A stretch of 37,378 nt of DNA from NCBI RefSeq assembly GCF_008119785.1, contig NZ_VSFA01000071.1, forward strand, positions 1 through 37,378, in the 5' to 3' direction. Shown piece by piece: positions 8,829-17,911 of the stretch. Position numbers and translations under genes: made by a program. Origin of the DNA: Micromonospora sp. MP36. Its GTDB lineage: Bacteria > Actinomycetota > Actinomycetes > Mycobacteriales > Micromonosporaceae. The notes beneath the pieces were generated by a model. The model had not been told where the DNA came from. It worked only from the letters and a program-made list of their open reading frames with translations, and searched no databases. Every line of letters begins with the position of its first letter. Positions within the stretch are counted from its first letter, which is position 1.

Positions 8829-11800
8829 GTGGCCATGCTCCACTTGGTGTTCGGTGTGCTCGCCAGCCGAAAACGCCAGGCGTTGAGTCTCGCCTTGCTG
8901 GCCGTGCTCGCGCTCGCGGCGGGCACCGCGGCGCCCCTGTACGCCGCCGCTGCCGACCGCCAGGTGGTCTTCGCCGAGGTGGCAGCGGCGACCCCGATCG
9001 AACGCAGTGTCGCCATGACCGCGCAGGTCTCCTCCTCGGTAGGCGCCGCCGCCGCGCTCGCCGACCTGGTCAGCCAGCTCCGAGGCGCCGTGCGCCAGTC
9101 CGACCTGACCGAGATCACCGGGGGGTGGGTACGCGGCCGCGCGGTGGTCGCTGATGCGCCGACCGGGCCTCTGGGCGTGTCACTGGTCGTCCGCGACGAG
9201 GTCTGTCACCACCTCGCGCTGTCCGGCACCTGCCCGAGCAACGCGAACGAGGTGGCGATCAGCACGCCGACCGCGCGGCAACTCGGGCTCCACCCCGGCG
9301 CCGAGTTGAGCTACCAGGTGGACGGACGGGAGCAGCCACTGGCGCTGCGCGTCGTCAGCATCTACGACCCGGTTGGGCCGAGCGACGGTGGGCGGTACGC
9401 GACACCGGTGGCCGACCCGTACTGGGCGGGGCGGCACGAACTCGCGCCACAGCCGGTGCACGCGGCCAACCCGATCTTCACCTCGATGGCGACGCTGAGC
9501 GCGGCCGGACTCGAAACGATGGTCGGCACGGTGGATCTGGTCGCCGGGGAGCACGCGCTCACCCCCGAGAGCGTCCGCCGGCTCGCCCCGGCGTTGGCCC
9601 AGGCCAGCTACGGACCTGGTCTCGAGGTGGCCAGTGGCCTGCCCCAACTGCTGGCGCGCATCGAGCATACCCGGCAGGTGCTGCACCTGTCGGCGCCGCT
9701 GGGCGCGCTGCAACTGCTCGTGCTGTCCTGGCTCGTCCTGCTGCTGGCGGCGGGCTACGCCGCGGCGGAGCGCCGCACCGAGACGGCGCTCACCACCCTG
9801 CGTGGCGCACCGACCCGCCACCGCATCCTGCTCGCGCTCGGCCCCACCGCGCTGGTGCTGGCGGCCGCCGCACCGTTCGGGTTCGGCCTTGGTTGGCTCC
9901 TCGTACGTGCGATCACCTGGACCGTCTTCACCGATTCCGGTGCGGTTCCGGTCGACTCGACGAGCCTGGCGGCTGCCGGTATCACGCTGCTCGCGGTGCT
10001 CGCCGGCGCCGCGATCGCGGAGCGACGCTCGCACGGCGGACCGCTCGCCCATGCTCTGCGGCAGATTCCCCCACGCCGCAGGGTACCCACCGGCCTGGTC
10101 GAACTCGGCGCGATCGTGTTGGCGCTCGCCGCGGTCGCCCAGTCGATGACGAGTCGCCAGGCACCCGGTGGCGGCCTCCCGCTGCTCGCCCCGGCACTGC
10201 TGGCGCTGGTCGCCGGGATCCTCGCCGCGCGGTTGATGCGGTCGATCGCCGCCGCGCTCGGCGCGCGCAGCCTCCATCGCGGCCGGGTCGCCGTCGGACT
10301 GGCGGCCATCCAGATCGCTCGGCGTCGGGGGGCGGATCGGCTCGTCGCGCTGATCGTGGTCGCGTTGGCGCTGGTGGGTTTCGCGGCGAGCGCGTGGGAT
10401 GCGCGGGGCCAGGCGATGCGCGACCGCGCCGCGGTGGAGTTGGGCGCCGCGCGGGTGCTCACCGTGCATGCCGTGTCTCGCCCGGCTCTGCTCTCCGCGG
10501 TCCGCGCGGCCGACCCGGACGGCCGCTGGGCGATGGCGGCGGCCAGGCAGACGACCAGCGACACCACGCTCGTCGCGGTGGACAGCCCTCGACTGGCCGC
10601 GGTCGCCCTGTGGCCGAGCGCCGCCGGCGCGTCGGCCCCGGCGCAGGTGGCCGCTACCCTGCGGCCGGCGGCGAACCCGCCGGTGCAGCTGACCGGGGCG
10701 GCGTTGGCTCTGGACGTCACCGTGCGCGAACCGTTGAGCCGGCCGTTGCCCGTGACGGTGGCGCTGACCGGCCCGCGTGGGGAGCCACTGACCGGCAGCT
10801 TCGAGATCACCGCCGAACCGGGCCGGCGCCAGTACCGCATCGAGGTGCCAGCCTGCGTCCAGCCGCCGGGCTGCCGCCTGGGGTGGCTGAGCTTTGCCAG
10901 GTCGCCGGACCGCCTCGTCCTGAACCGGATCGGGCAACTCGCACCGGAGCGACCGATCCTCGAGGGCCGTGCGCTGGCGGCTGCCGCGCGGTGGCGATCG
11001 GCCATCGGCGCCGAGGACGCGGTGCGCATCCACGGTGGCGATGAGGGCGTGGTGCTCAGCTATGCGCCGCCGCGCGACGCACAGACGGTCAGCACGGACA
11101 TTCGGCTGCAGGTGGCCGACGCGCCGTTGCCGCTGCCCGTGGTCGCGGCGGCGCCGGCTCGGCTGGCTGATACGCAGGAGCTTCGGGCGGCGCCGGTGTT
11201 CGCCGGGCTACGGCGGGTCGAGGTGGCTCAGGCGCTGCCGGTGCTGCCCGGCGTCGGCAGCGACGGGATCCTGGCCGACCTGGAGTACGCGGACCGGCTC
11301 AGCGATCAGCAGGACAACGAGGCCGAGCTGCAGGTGTGGCTCGGCGCGGATGCCCCGGCCGACGCCGTTGCCCGGCTGCGCGCTGCCGGCCTGGTCCCGC
11401 TGCGCGACGAGGCCGTCGTGGACCGTGCGGCCCGTTACCGGATGCGGGGGCCCGGGCTGGGCCTGCTGCTGCAGCTGATCGCGTCGATCCTCACCATACT
11501 GCTCGCGGCGCTCGCCGTGGTGGTCCTGGCCGCCACGGACCGGCCACGGCGGGCCGTCGACTTGGACGCGCTGCGCCTCCAAGGCGTCGACCGGCGCACC
11601 GTCGCCCGCGCGGTTCGCGGCTGCTACCTCGCCCTGGTGGGCGTCGCCGTCCCGGTCGGCGCCCTCGCCACCGGCCTGGCGTGGGTCGCCGGACAAGGGG
11701 CCCTCGCGGCGTTCGTCGACCTGCCGAGCGCCCTCGCGATGCCCGGACCGCGCCTGGCGGTGGTCGTGCCGGCAATGCTCGGCGCCGCCGCCCTGCTGGT

Positions 11801-11882
11801 CGGCGTGGCCCTCCTGGCCGCGCACGGGCTGGCCAGAGCGACCGAGGCGCGGCCGCTCGACGCGGCGGAGGCGCGCGGATGA
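8829..11882 (+). CDS. Giant FtsX-like ABC permease 1
   Basis: 1017 residues from GTG 8829 (ATG 8835 also plausible, with GAGG at better spacing). It has an N-terminal helix (ALSLALLAVLALAAGTAAPLYAAAA), a large extracytoplasmic domain and then a membrane block starting at about 295 (LLVLSWLVLLLAAGYAAAERR). Further helices follow, with a second extracytoplasmic part containing GRRQYRIEVPACVQPPGCRLGW. The C-terminal FtsX-type helices end near LVGVALLAAHGLARA. This 10-helix, two-FtsX layout is typical of actinobacterial peptide or lipoprotein exporters. The stop overlaps the next gene as ATGA, so translation is coupled. It is clearly paralogous to permease 2. Confidence 0.83.
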   Translation: MAMLHLVFGVLASRKRQALSLALLAVLALAAGTAAPLYAAAADRQVVFAEVAAATPIERSVAMTAQVSSSVGAAAALADLVSQLRGAVRQSDLTEITGGWVRGRAVVADAPTGPLGVSLVVRDEVCHHLALSGTCPSNANEVAISTPTARQLGLHPGAELSYQVDGREQPLALRVVSIYDPVGPSDGGRYATPVADPYWAGRHELAPQPVHAANPIFTSMATLSAAGLETMVGTVDLVAGEHALTPESVRRLAPALAQASYGPGLEVASGLPQLLARIEHTRQVLHLSAPLGALQLLVLSWLVLLLAAGYAAAERRTETALTTLRGAPTRHRILLALGPTALVLAAAAPFGFGLGWLLVRAITWTVFTDSGAVPVDSTSLAAAGITLLAVLAGAAIAERRSHGGPLAHALRQIPPRRRVPTGLVELGAIVLALAAVAQSMTSRQAPGGGLPLLAPALLALVAGILAARLMRSIAAALGARSLHRGRVAVGLAAIQIARRRGADRLVALIVVALALVGFAASAWDARGQAMRDRAAVELGAARVLTVHAVSRPALLSAVRAADPDGRWAMAAARQTTSDTTLVAVDSPRLAAVALWPSAAGASAPAQVAATLRPAANPPVQLTGAALALDVTVREPLSRPLPVTVALTGPRGEPLTGSFEITAEPGRRQYRIEVPACVQPPGCRLGWLSFARSPDRLVLNRIGQLAPERPILEGRALAAAARWRSAIGAEDAVRIHGGDEGVVLSYAPPRDAQTVSTDIRLQVADAPLPLPVVAAAPARLADTQELRAAPVFAGLRRVEVAQALPVLPGVGSDGILADLEYADRLSDQQDNEAELQVWLGADAPADAVARLRAAGLVPLRDEAVVDRAARYRMRGPGLGLLLQLIASILTILLAALAVVVLAATDRPRRAVDLDALRLQGVDRRTVARAVRGCYLALVGVAVPVGALATGLAWVAGQGALAAFVDLPSALAMPGPRLAVVVPAMLGAAALLVGVALLAAHGLARATEARPLDAAEARG

Positions 11883-14863
11883 CGACGCTGCTGTGGTCCA
11901 TGGTGCGCGCGCGCTCGGCGGTCGCCGCGATCATGCTGGTCATCGGCATGGCCGCTGCGGCGGCCGCTGCCGCCGGGCCGCTCTACCGGCAGGCGGCGGG
12001 CGCCGCCATCGTGAGCGTCGAGGTCGACCGGGCGCCCGTGGCCGAGCGGCTGCTCAGCGCACAGCGCGTCGGAGATGACCAGAAACCACTGCTCGACGGC
12101 GAGCCGCCGCCGCTACCCCACCTGACCGGCTTCCGCACGATCAGCGGCCGTCAGGTCACCGGATCCGTCCTCGGCGACGCAGGTGGCGATCATCTCCGCC
12201 ACAAGGTGTGGCTGGCCACCCGGACCGGTTTCTGCCGCGAGGTGGTGCTCACCGCGGGGCGGTGTGCGGTCGCGGACCATGAGGTGTTAGTGCGCGAGGA
12301 CACCGCGGAGCTGACCGGCGCGCGGGTGGGCAGCGAGGTCGTGTTCGACCCCGCGGATACCCGGTCGCCGGTGGCGTTGAGCGTGGTGGGCCTCTATCGG
12401 ACACCGCAACCGCAGGATGCCTACTGGGCGCAGCGGCGCAGCCTGGTGGGTGCTGACGGCGGGGTGTTCCTCACCACTGAGCGCACCGTCGAGCGAGCCG
12501 GCCGAACGGGTTTGCAGACGGTAGACCTGGTCGCCGGCCCGACCGCCTTCGCCAACCTGCAGCGGCTTCGGGTCGAGATCACCCGTGCGGCGGAAACGTT
12601 GGTGGCGGGCGGCTACACACCCGACACCGGCATCCGCGACCTCGCCGATCGGGTCGATCGCAACCGGCGAACGCTGGGCGACAGCCTGACCATCGCCATT
12701 CTGCCGCTCGTACTGCTGTGCTGGTTCGTGCTCTTCCTCGCGGCGGCGGGTGCGGCCGAGCAACGCCGTGGCGAACTCGGTCTGGCGGTGCTGCGCGGAG
12801 TACCGACGAGGCTGCGCTGGCTGTTGCCGAGCGTCGAGACCGCACTGCCGATGCTGCTCGCGGCGGTGCCGGGGTACCTGGTCGGCCTCGGCGCGACAGC
12901 GGCCTACTCCGCGCTGGTGCTGCCGGGCGCCCCCGACGTGAGTCCCTCTTGGACGTCCATGGCGTACGCGGCCGCGGCGGTGCTGGGCGCGCTGCTGGCC
13001 GGCCTGCTGGCGCAGGTACGCATCCTCACCGCGCCACTGCTGAGCCTGCTGCGCCGGGTGGGCGCCAGGCGCCGCTCCGGCGTGGTCGGAGCCGCTGAGG
13101 TCGTGATCGGCGCGCTCGCGATCGCCGCCGGCTACCAGCTCTCGCTCACCGGCGGCGAGGTCGACAGCGGTGGCGGTGGGATCGCCCTGGTCGCACCGCT
13201 GTGCATAAGCCTCGGCCTGGGCCTGGTGGCGTCCCGCGCTCTGGTGTCGCCGGCGGACCGGCTCGGCCGCTGGGCACTGCGGCACGGCCGGCTGGCACTG
13301 GGCATCGCGGCGATGACGCTCGCGCGGCGCCCCGAGTCGAACCGGATCGTGGCGCTGCTGACGGTGGCCCTCGGGCTGGTGGGTTTCGCGGTGACCGCGA
13401 ACGACACCGCGCAGCGGGCATGGACGCAGCGCTCCCGGCTTGAGACCGGCGCGGCGCGTGCCCTGTCGGTCCAGCAGGCGTCGGTACCGGCCCTGCTGGC
13501 GGCGGTACGCACGGTCGATCCGCAAGGCACGTACGCGATGGCGGTGGCCGGCTTCCAGGTGCCCGGCACGCCACCCGTGCTCGGCGTGGACAGCGCCCGG
13601 CTGGCAAACGTGGCGATCTGGTCGTCGGAGTTCGGGCCGCTCTCGCCCGCCGACGTGGCGCAGCGGCTACGGCCGGCCCCGCCTCAGCCACTGGAACTCC
13701 GGGCCGCCCGACTGGAGCTCACCGTCACCCTCGTCGACATCGCGCCGGGCGCGACGGCGCGCGTAGGCGTGCGGCTGACCACGCAGAGCGGAGCAGTGGT
13801 GGTGGCGCGAACCGACGAGCTACGCCCCGGCGAGCATCGCTATTCGATCGCGGTGCCACCGTGCACGGAGGCTGCCTGCCGGCTCGACGAGATCGCGCCG
13901 GAGATGTCCGTGACGCGGCGGCACCGCATCAACCTGATCCTGGGCCCGATCCGGGACGGCACCAACGGCGCCCTCCTCACCGATACCGCCCGCATCGCCG
14001 AACCGGACCGATGGCGGCAACCGACACCCAGCGCCGCCCGACCGGTTGCCGAACTGCGCGGCACTCCGGGCGGACTCGGCATGGCAGTGGACTCGCCCCT
14101 CTGGGCCGACCTGCGGATCTTTCCCGCCACGGTCGCGGAGCCGTTGCCGATGGTGGCTACCGCGCCGCTGCCCGACGACGTCCTCGGCCACGGCGGCGCG
14201 CGCCGCATCGAGGTCACCCGGGCTGGGGAAGCGGCCCTCGTGCCCCGCCACGGTACGGCTGGCGCACTGGTCGATCTCGAATACGCCGACGAGCTGAGCC
14301 TGGACGTCGACCCCGCTTCCATGGAGGTGTGGCTCGCCGCCGACGCACCCCCCGATGTGGCCGATCGGTTGCGGGCAGCCGGCTTGACGGTGACGGATGA
14401 CCGCAGCGTGGTGGCGCGACGGGCCGTCCTCGCCAGCCAGGCGCCCGCATTCGCCCTGCGGTTCCTGCTCATGGCCGCGTACGCGGCAGTGGTCTTCGCC
14501 ATGGGCTCGATCCTGGTGACCGCGGCCCTGGAACGCGGCCACCCGGCCGACGGCCTGGCCGCGCTGCGGGAGCACGGCGTCCCGGGGCGAACCCTGCGCG
14601 CGGTTGCCGTGTTGCGTCGCTGCGGCCTCGTCATCCTGGCGGCCGCACTCGGACTGGCCGCCACCGCCGTGTCATGGTGGTTGGCCAGGGACGTGCTACC
14701 GATGTACGTGGCGGCGGAGCGGACAATGGCGGTGCCGCCCCCGGTGGTGCCGACCATCGCGGGGGTGGCGGTGCCGGTGGCCGGCGCCGTCCTGGTTCTG
14801 CTCCTCACCTGCTGGTTCGCCGGCCGGCTGGCGAGCGGCAAGAGACAAGGGCGTGGCACATGA
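11879..14863 (+). CDS. Giant FtsX-like ABC permease 2
   Basis: 994 residues from ATG 11879, which overlaps the stop of permease 1 by four bases; the longer upstream frame is a shadow of permease 1. Layout mirrors its neighbour: N-terminal helix then GPLYRQAAG, first membrane block near 270 (LPLVLLCWFVLFLAAAGAAEQRR), central helices, an extracytoplasmic segment with GEHRYSIAVPPCTEAACRL, and C-terminal helices. Shared blocks with permease 1 include VGFA..A.D then LETGAARAL/LGAARVL, and LVDLEYADELS/LADLEYADRLS. The two probably form a heterodimeric pore. The stop overlaps the next ATPase start (ATGA at 14860-14863). Confidence 0.83.
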   Translation: MTTLLWSMVRARSAVAAIMLVIGMAAAAAAAAGPLYRQAAGAAIVSVEVDRAPVAERLLSAQRVGDDQKPLLDGEPPPLPHLTGFRTISGRQVTGSVLGDAGGDHLRHKVWLATRTGFCREVVLTAGRCAVADHEVLVREDTAELTGARVGSEVVFDPADTRSPVALSVVGLYRTPQPQDAYWAQRRSLVGADGGVFLTTERTVERAGRTGLQTVDLVAGPTAFANLQRLRVEITRAAETLVAGGYTPDTGIRDLADRVDRNRRTLGDSLTIAILPLVLLCWFVLFLAAAGAAEQRRGELGLAVLRGVPTRLRWLLPSVETALPMLLAAVPGYLVGLGATAAYSALVLPGAPDVSPSWTSMAYAAAAVLGALLAGLLAQVRILTAPLLSLLRRVGARRRSGVVGAAEVVIGALAIAAGYQLSLTGGEVDSGGGGIALVAPLCISLGLGLVASRALVSPADRLGRWALRHGRLALGIAAMTLARRPESNRIVALLTVALGLVGFAVTANDTAQRAWTQRSRLETGAARALSVQQASVPALLAAVRTVDPQGTYAMAVAGFQVPGTPPVLGVDSARLANVAIWSSEFGPLSPADVAQRLRPAPPQPLELRAARLELTVTLVDIAPGATARVGVRLTTQSGAVVVARTDELRPGEHRYSIAVPPCTEAACRLDEIAPEMSVTRRHRINLILGPIRDGTNGALLTDTARIAEPDRWRQPTPSAARPVAELRGTPGGLGMAVDSPLWADLRIFPATVAEPLPMVATAPLPDDVLGHGGARRIEVTRAGEAALVPRHGTAGALVDLEYADELSLDVDPASMEVWLAADAPPDVADRLRAAGLTVTDDRSVVARRAVLASQAPAFALRFLLMAAYAAVVFAMGSILVTAALERGHPADGLAALREHGVPGRTLRAVAVLRRCGLVILAAALGLAATAVSWWLARDVLPMYVAAERTMAVPPPVVPTIAGVAVPVAGAVLVLLLTCWFAGRLASGKRQGRGT

Positions 14864-15699
14864 CCGGACTGGCCGTGGTGTGCCGCAGGGTGATGCACAT
14901 CTATCGCGCCGAGGGCAGCGACGTGGTGGCGCTGGCCGGTGTCGATCTGGACATCGCGCCCGGGGAGACCCTCGCCCTCGTCGGGCCCTCGGGATCCGGC
15001 AAGTCCACCTTGATCGCTCTCCTGGCCGGCCTGATGCGGCCAAGCGCCGGACGGGTCCAGATCGGAATGGTGGACATCGGACGGGTCAGCGAGGCCGAGC
15101 TCGCCCGGTTACGCGGCACGGATCTGGGCGTGATGCTGCAGGGGGCCCGACGCAACCTGCTGCCGTACGCCACCGTGCTCAGCAACCTGTGGCTCGCCCA
15201 GCGCCGCGCCGCCCAGGTGCGGCCGGCCGATGTCGAGCCGCCAGAGCGGATCCTGGCACTGCTGGGGCTGACCGGGCTCGGTCATCGGCGTGTCCGGGAC
15301 CTCCCGCCAGGCACGGCGCAGCGCGTCGCGATCGCCGTCGGCATCGCCGCCTCGCCCGGCCTGCTGCTCGTCGACGAACCGACCAGCCAACTGGACCGCG
15401 GAGCCCGCGACGAGGTGCTGAACGCGCTGGCCACCGTCAACCAGGAACGCGGTACGACGATCGTCGCGGTCACTCATGACCCGGAGGTGGGTGCCCGGCT
15501 CGGCCGGGCCGTGACCATCCGCGATGGCCGGGTCGGCTCCGAGGGCCGCAATGGGCGGGAGTTCGCGGTGATCGCCGGCGATGGCACAGTGCAGCTGCCC
15601 CCCGAGGTATTGGATTCCTTCCGGCCAGGCGCGCTGCTCGCGATAGAGCACACCGACGGCCGCGTCACGCTGATCGCCGACGATCACGGATCGGGCTGA
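14860..15699 (+). CDS. ABC transporter ATPase 2 with degenerate signature
   Basis: 279 residues from ATG 14860, overlapping the stop of permease 2. Walker A GPSGSGKS (43-50), Q-loop Gln94, Walker B LLLVDEP (168-174) with catalytic Glu173, and H-loop His206 are intact. The LSGGQ signature is replaced by LPPGTAQR (148-155), so the composite site formed by this motif may be weak. A C-terminal extension of about 50 residues follows. It is the last gene of the four-gene operon. Together with ATPase 1 it could give an asymmetric nucleotide-binding pair for the two paralogous permeases. Confidence 0.83.
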   Translation: MTGLAVVCRRVMHIYRAEGSDVVALAGVDLDIAPGETLALVGPSGSGKSTLIALLAGLMRPSAGRVQIGMVDIGRVSEAELARLRGTDLGVMLQGARRNLLPYATVLSNLWLAQRRAAQVRPADVEPPERILALLGLTGLGHRRVRDLPPGTAQRVAIAVGIAASPGLLLVDEPTSQLDRGARDEVLNALATVNQERGTTIVAVTHDPEVGARLGRAVTIRDGRVGSEGRNGREFAVIAGDGTVQLPPEVLDSFRPGALLAIEHTDGRVTLIADDHGSG

Positions 15700-15890
15700 C
15701 CAGCCGCGTCCTGGTGCACTTCACAGCCCGCGACGGAAACTGAACAACAACCCAGGCGGTCCACCTGGTTGAAATCCTCGAACCGCACCTATCAAGCGTC
15801 TGACCGGAAAATGAGCCTGACCAGGGCGGGTCTTGTGCAGGGGGCGTCGCCGGGCTGGTGGGGGCCGGTCCGGTGTGGTGTTGGTGGTTG

Positions 15891-17261
15891 TCAGGCGGCT
15901 GGTTGCAGGGTGACGGTGTGGCCGAGTGCTTCCAGTTCTCGGACGAGTCTGGTGACCTTGCGATTGGTGTTGATGCGCTTGTCGTAGTGGTCCGGGCCGA
16001 GGTCGTAGTAGTGGGCGGTCGGGTCGGCGAGTAGGTGCCAGATGATCACCAGGATGGAGCGGGCGACGGCTACGAGGGCTTTGCCTTTGCCTCGGCGTTT
16101 GACGATGCGTCGGTAACGTTCGGTGAGGAATGTGCCGTGGTTGCGGCCGGCTGTTGCGGCGGCTTGTCCGAGGACGGCTTTGAGGTATGGGTTGCCCTTG
16201 CCGGTGTTGCCGTTGCCGGTTTTGGTGCCGGATTGGATGGCGCGGGGGGACAGTTTGGCCCAGGAGACGAGGTGCCCGGCGGTGGGGAACCGGGTCATGT
16301 CCAGGCCGATCTCACCGATGATGAGTTGGGCGGTTTCGGGGCTGAGGCCGGGGATCTCGGCCAGGCGTCGCACCGCATTGTGGGCGGCGCCGGTGGTGGA
16401 CGGCAGTTGCTGGTGTGGTGGGTCGTTGTCATCGCCGGCGGGATGTGGTGGCGCGGGGGTGGCCGGCTGGCCCAGTGTGCCGATCAGTTGCTCGATGCGG
16501 GTGGTGAGCGTGGCGATCTGCGTGTCGAGGCCGTCGATCTGGTCTAGCAGGATGCGGGCGAGTTCGCCGTGGTGGTCGTCGAACCGGCCGGTCAGCGCCT
16601 GTGTCAGGGCGGCGTGTTTGCTTCGCATGCGCCCGCGGGCCAGGCCTGCCAGCTGCTGCGGGTCACGCTGCCCGGCGATCAACGCCTCGATCATGTCGCG
16701 GGTCGAGAGGGTCTTCAGGGTGCTGGCCACCGCGGAGATCTTGATCAGGGCGTCTTCGAGCAGCTTCTCCAGCCGCTGCCAGTAACGCGTGCGGTCCCGG
16801 GTCAGGTCGGACCGCATCCGGGTGTAGTCCCGCAGGACACGGATCGGTGCTGGCGGCACGAACGACGGCCGCAGCAGTCCCTTTTCCGTCAGCTTGGCCA
16901 GCCACACCGCGTCCAGCTTGTCGGTCTTGGGTCGGCCGGGCACGTTCTTGACATCGCGGGCGTTGACCAGCTGCACGTCCAGACCCGCCGCTTCCAGCAG
17001 GTAGTACCAGATCCGCCAGTAGTCGGAGGTGGACTCCACGGTCACCTTGTCGATTCCCAGCTCCACCAGCCGATCGGCCAGGTCGCTGACCGTGTTGGTG
17101 GTTGCCGGCACCTGCCACACCCGGCTGGTGCGCCGCCCACTGACCCCAGCAGGCAGGCGGGTGCACACCATGCCGGATTCCTTGGCCACATCGACCGCGG
17201 CCACCCGCTGCAGGATCTGCTCGTGATCCGGGTCGGGGATCTCCTCGGGCACAGTCCTCAT
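15891..17261 (-). CDS. IS110-family transposase
   Basis: 456 residues. The N-terminal RuvC-like DEDD domain shows AAVDVAKESG (first Asp), VTVESTSDYW (Glu), and NVPGRPKTDKLDAVWLAKL (two Asp). A coiled region follows, then the Transposase_20 domain with LAEIPGLSPETAQLIIGEIG, and SPRAIQSGTKTGNGNTGKGNPYLK containing the conserved C-terminal serine. These are hallmarks of IS110 enzymes, which use an element-encoded bridge RNA to pick their target. The frame is full length and undamaged. Neighbouring genes are not interrupted; it sits between the ABC operon and the zinc island. Terminal inverted repeats are not expected and none is seen. Confidence 0.92.
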   Translation of the reverse strand: MRTVPEEIPDPDHEQILQRVAAVDVAKESGMVCTRLPAGVSGRRTSRVWQVPATTNTVSDLADRLVELGIDKVTVESTSDYWRIWYYLLEAAGLDVQLVNARDVKNVPGRPKTDKLDAVWLAKLTEKGLLRPSFVPPAPIRVLRDYTRMRSDLTRDRTRYWQRLEKLLEDALIKISAVASTLKTLSTRDMIEALIAGQRDPQQLAGLARGRMRSKHAALTQALTGRFDDHHGELARILLDQIDGLDTQIATLTTRIEQLIGTLGQPATPAPPHPAGDDNDPPHQQLPSTTGAAHNAVRRLAEIPGLSPETAQLIIGEIGLDMTRFPTAGHLVSWAKLSPRAIQSGTKTGNGNTGKGNPYLKAVLGQAAATAGRNHGTFLTERYRRIVKRRGKGKALVAVARSILVIIWHLLADPTAHYYDLGPDHYDKRINTNRKVTRLVRELEALGHTVTLQPAA

Positions 17262-17526
17262 CTGACACCGCTCCCTCCCCGTGTGATGGACATCAGCCCA
17301 GCCGCCCGGGGGCCTCGGTCGGGAACCGAAATTCTGACCGGCGTGCTCGAAGCAACAGTGCGTGACCCTTCAGGTCGGGGCCCCAGCGTCAGACTCTGAT
17401 ACGGGTTCAACCTCCCAAGAAGCTGGCGACGTCAGCGGGCGACCGGACCACCATTTTCACGCCTGCGTGGCGTCCGGAACAGGTCGGAATGACTCTGATC
17501 CCAACGTCCCAGAGCTCCGCAGCCAA
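17262..17526 (-). other. IS110 left-end non-coding region (candidate bridge RNA)
   Basis: The transposase is preceded by a non-coding stretch that must include the left end of the element. In IS110-group elements the bridge RNA comes from this side of the gene. I see GC-rich inverted segments (for example CCCGGGGGCCTCGG near 17304-17317), but cannot fold the RNA or fix the element boundary by eye. The edge lies somewhere between about 17340 and 17526. Confidence 0.35.
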
Positions 17527-17572
17527 CGTCGCCCGCGAGCCGGTCGCCGGGGCGACCAACTCGCGGGCGACG
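17527..17572 (-). terminator. Strong hairpin downstream of the COG0523-L31 operon
   Basis: Perfect 13-base arms CGTCGCCCGCGAG (17527-17539) and CTCGCGGGCGACG (17560-17572) enclose an inner stem GGTCG/CGACC. It lies about 75 bases beyond the L31 stop, on the minus-strand exit side. There is no T-run. It probably terminates the zinc-responsive operon and shields it from the insertion sequence. Confidence 0.6.
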
Positions 17573-17647
17573 GCCTAGTACCAGGCTCGGTCGTCCTCGG
17601 GGGCGCCGACGAGGCGGGGTGCACCGCCCAGTCGATGGGCGCCGTGC

Positions 17648-17911
17648 TCATCGGGCTTGCTGCCGTCCGCGGCGGGCGTACTTGGCGCGGAACTTTTCCA
17701 CCCGGCCCTCGGTGTCGAGTAGCCGCTGCTTGCCGGTCCAGAAGGGGTGGCTGGCGGAGGAGATCTGCACGTCGATGACCGGGTAGGTGTTGCCGTCGGT
17801 CCACTCGATCGTCTGGTCGCTGGTGGCGGTGGAGCGGGTGAGGAAGGCGAAGTCGGCGGCGCGGTCGCGGTAGACGACGGGCTTGTAGCTGGGGTGGATG
17901 TCGGGCTTCAT
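17648..17911 (-). CDS. rpmE2: 50S ribosomal protein L31 type B (zinc-free)
   Basis: 87 residues, MKPDIHPSYKPVVYRDRAADFAFLTRST..., with PVIDVQISSASHPFWTGKQRLLDTEGRVEKF, a clear type B L31. The CxxC pair of zinc-binding L31 is absent. ATG 17911 overlaps the stop of the upstream COG0523 gene (ATGA), so the longer frame is discarded and translation is coupled. In zinc-starved cells this copy replaces zinc-bound L31 on the ribosome and frees zinc. Control comes from the Zur-type operator before the upstream gene. Confidence 0.93.
   Translation of the reverse strand: MKPDIHPSYKPVVYRDRAADFAFLTRSTATSDQTIEWTDGNTYPVIDVQISSASHPFWTGKQRLLDTEGRVEKFRAKYARRGRQQAR

Noticed and set aside
15760..15800. tRNA 3' end with GGTTGAAATCCTCGAACC as attachment site
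   Set aside because: There is no acceptor stem, anticodon arm or CCA-linked match on the other side of the IS110 gene.
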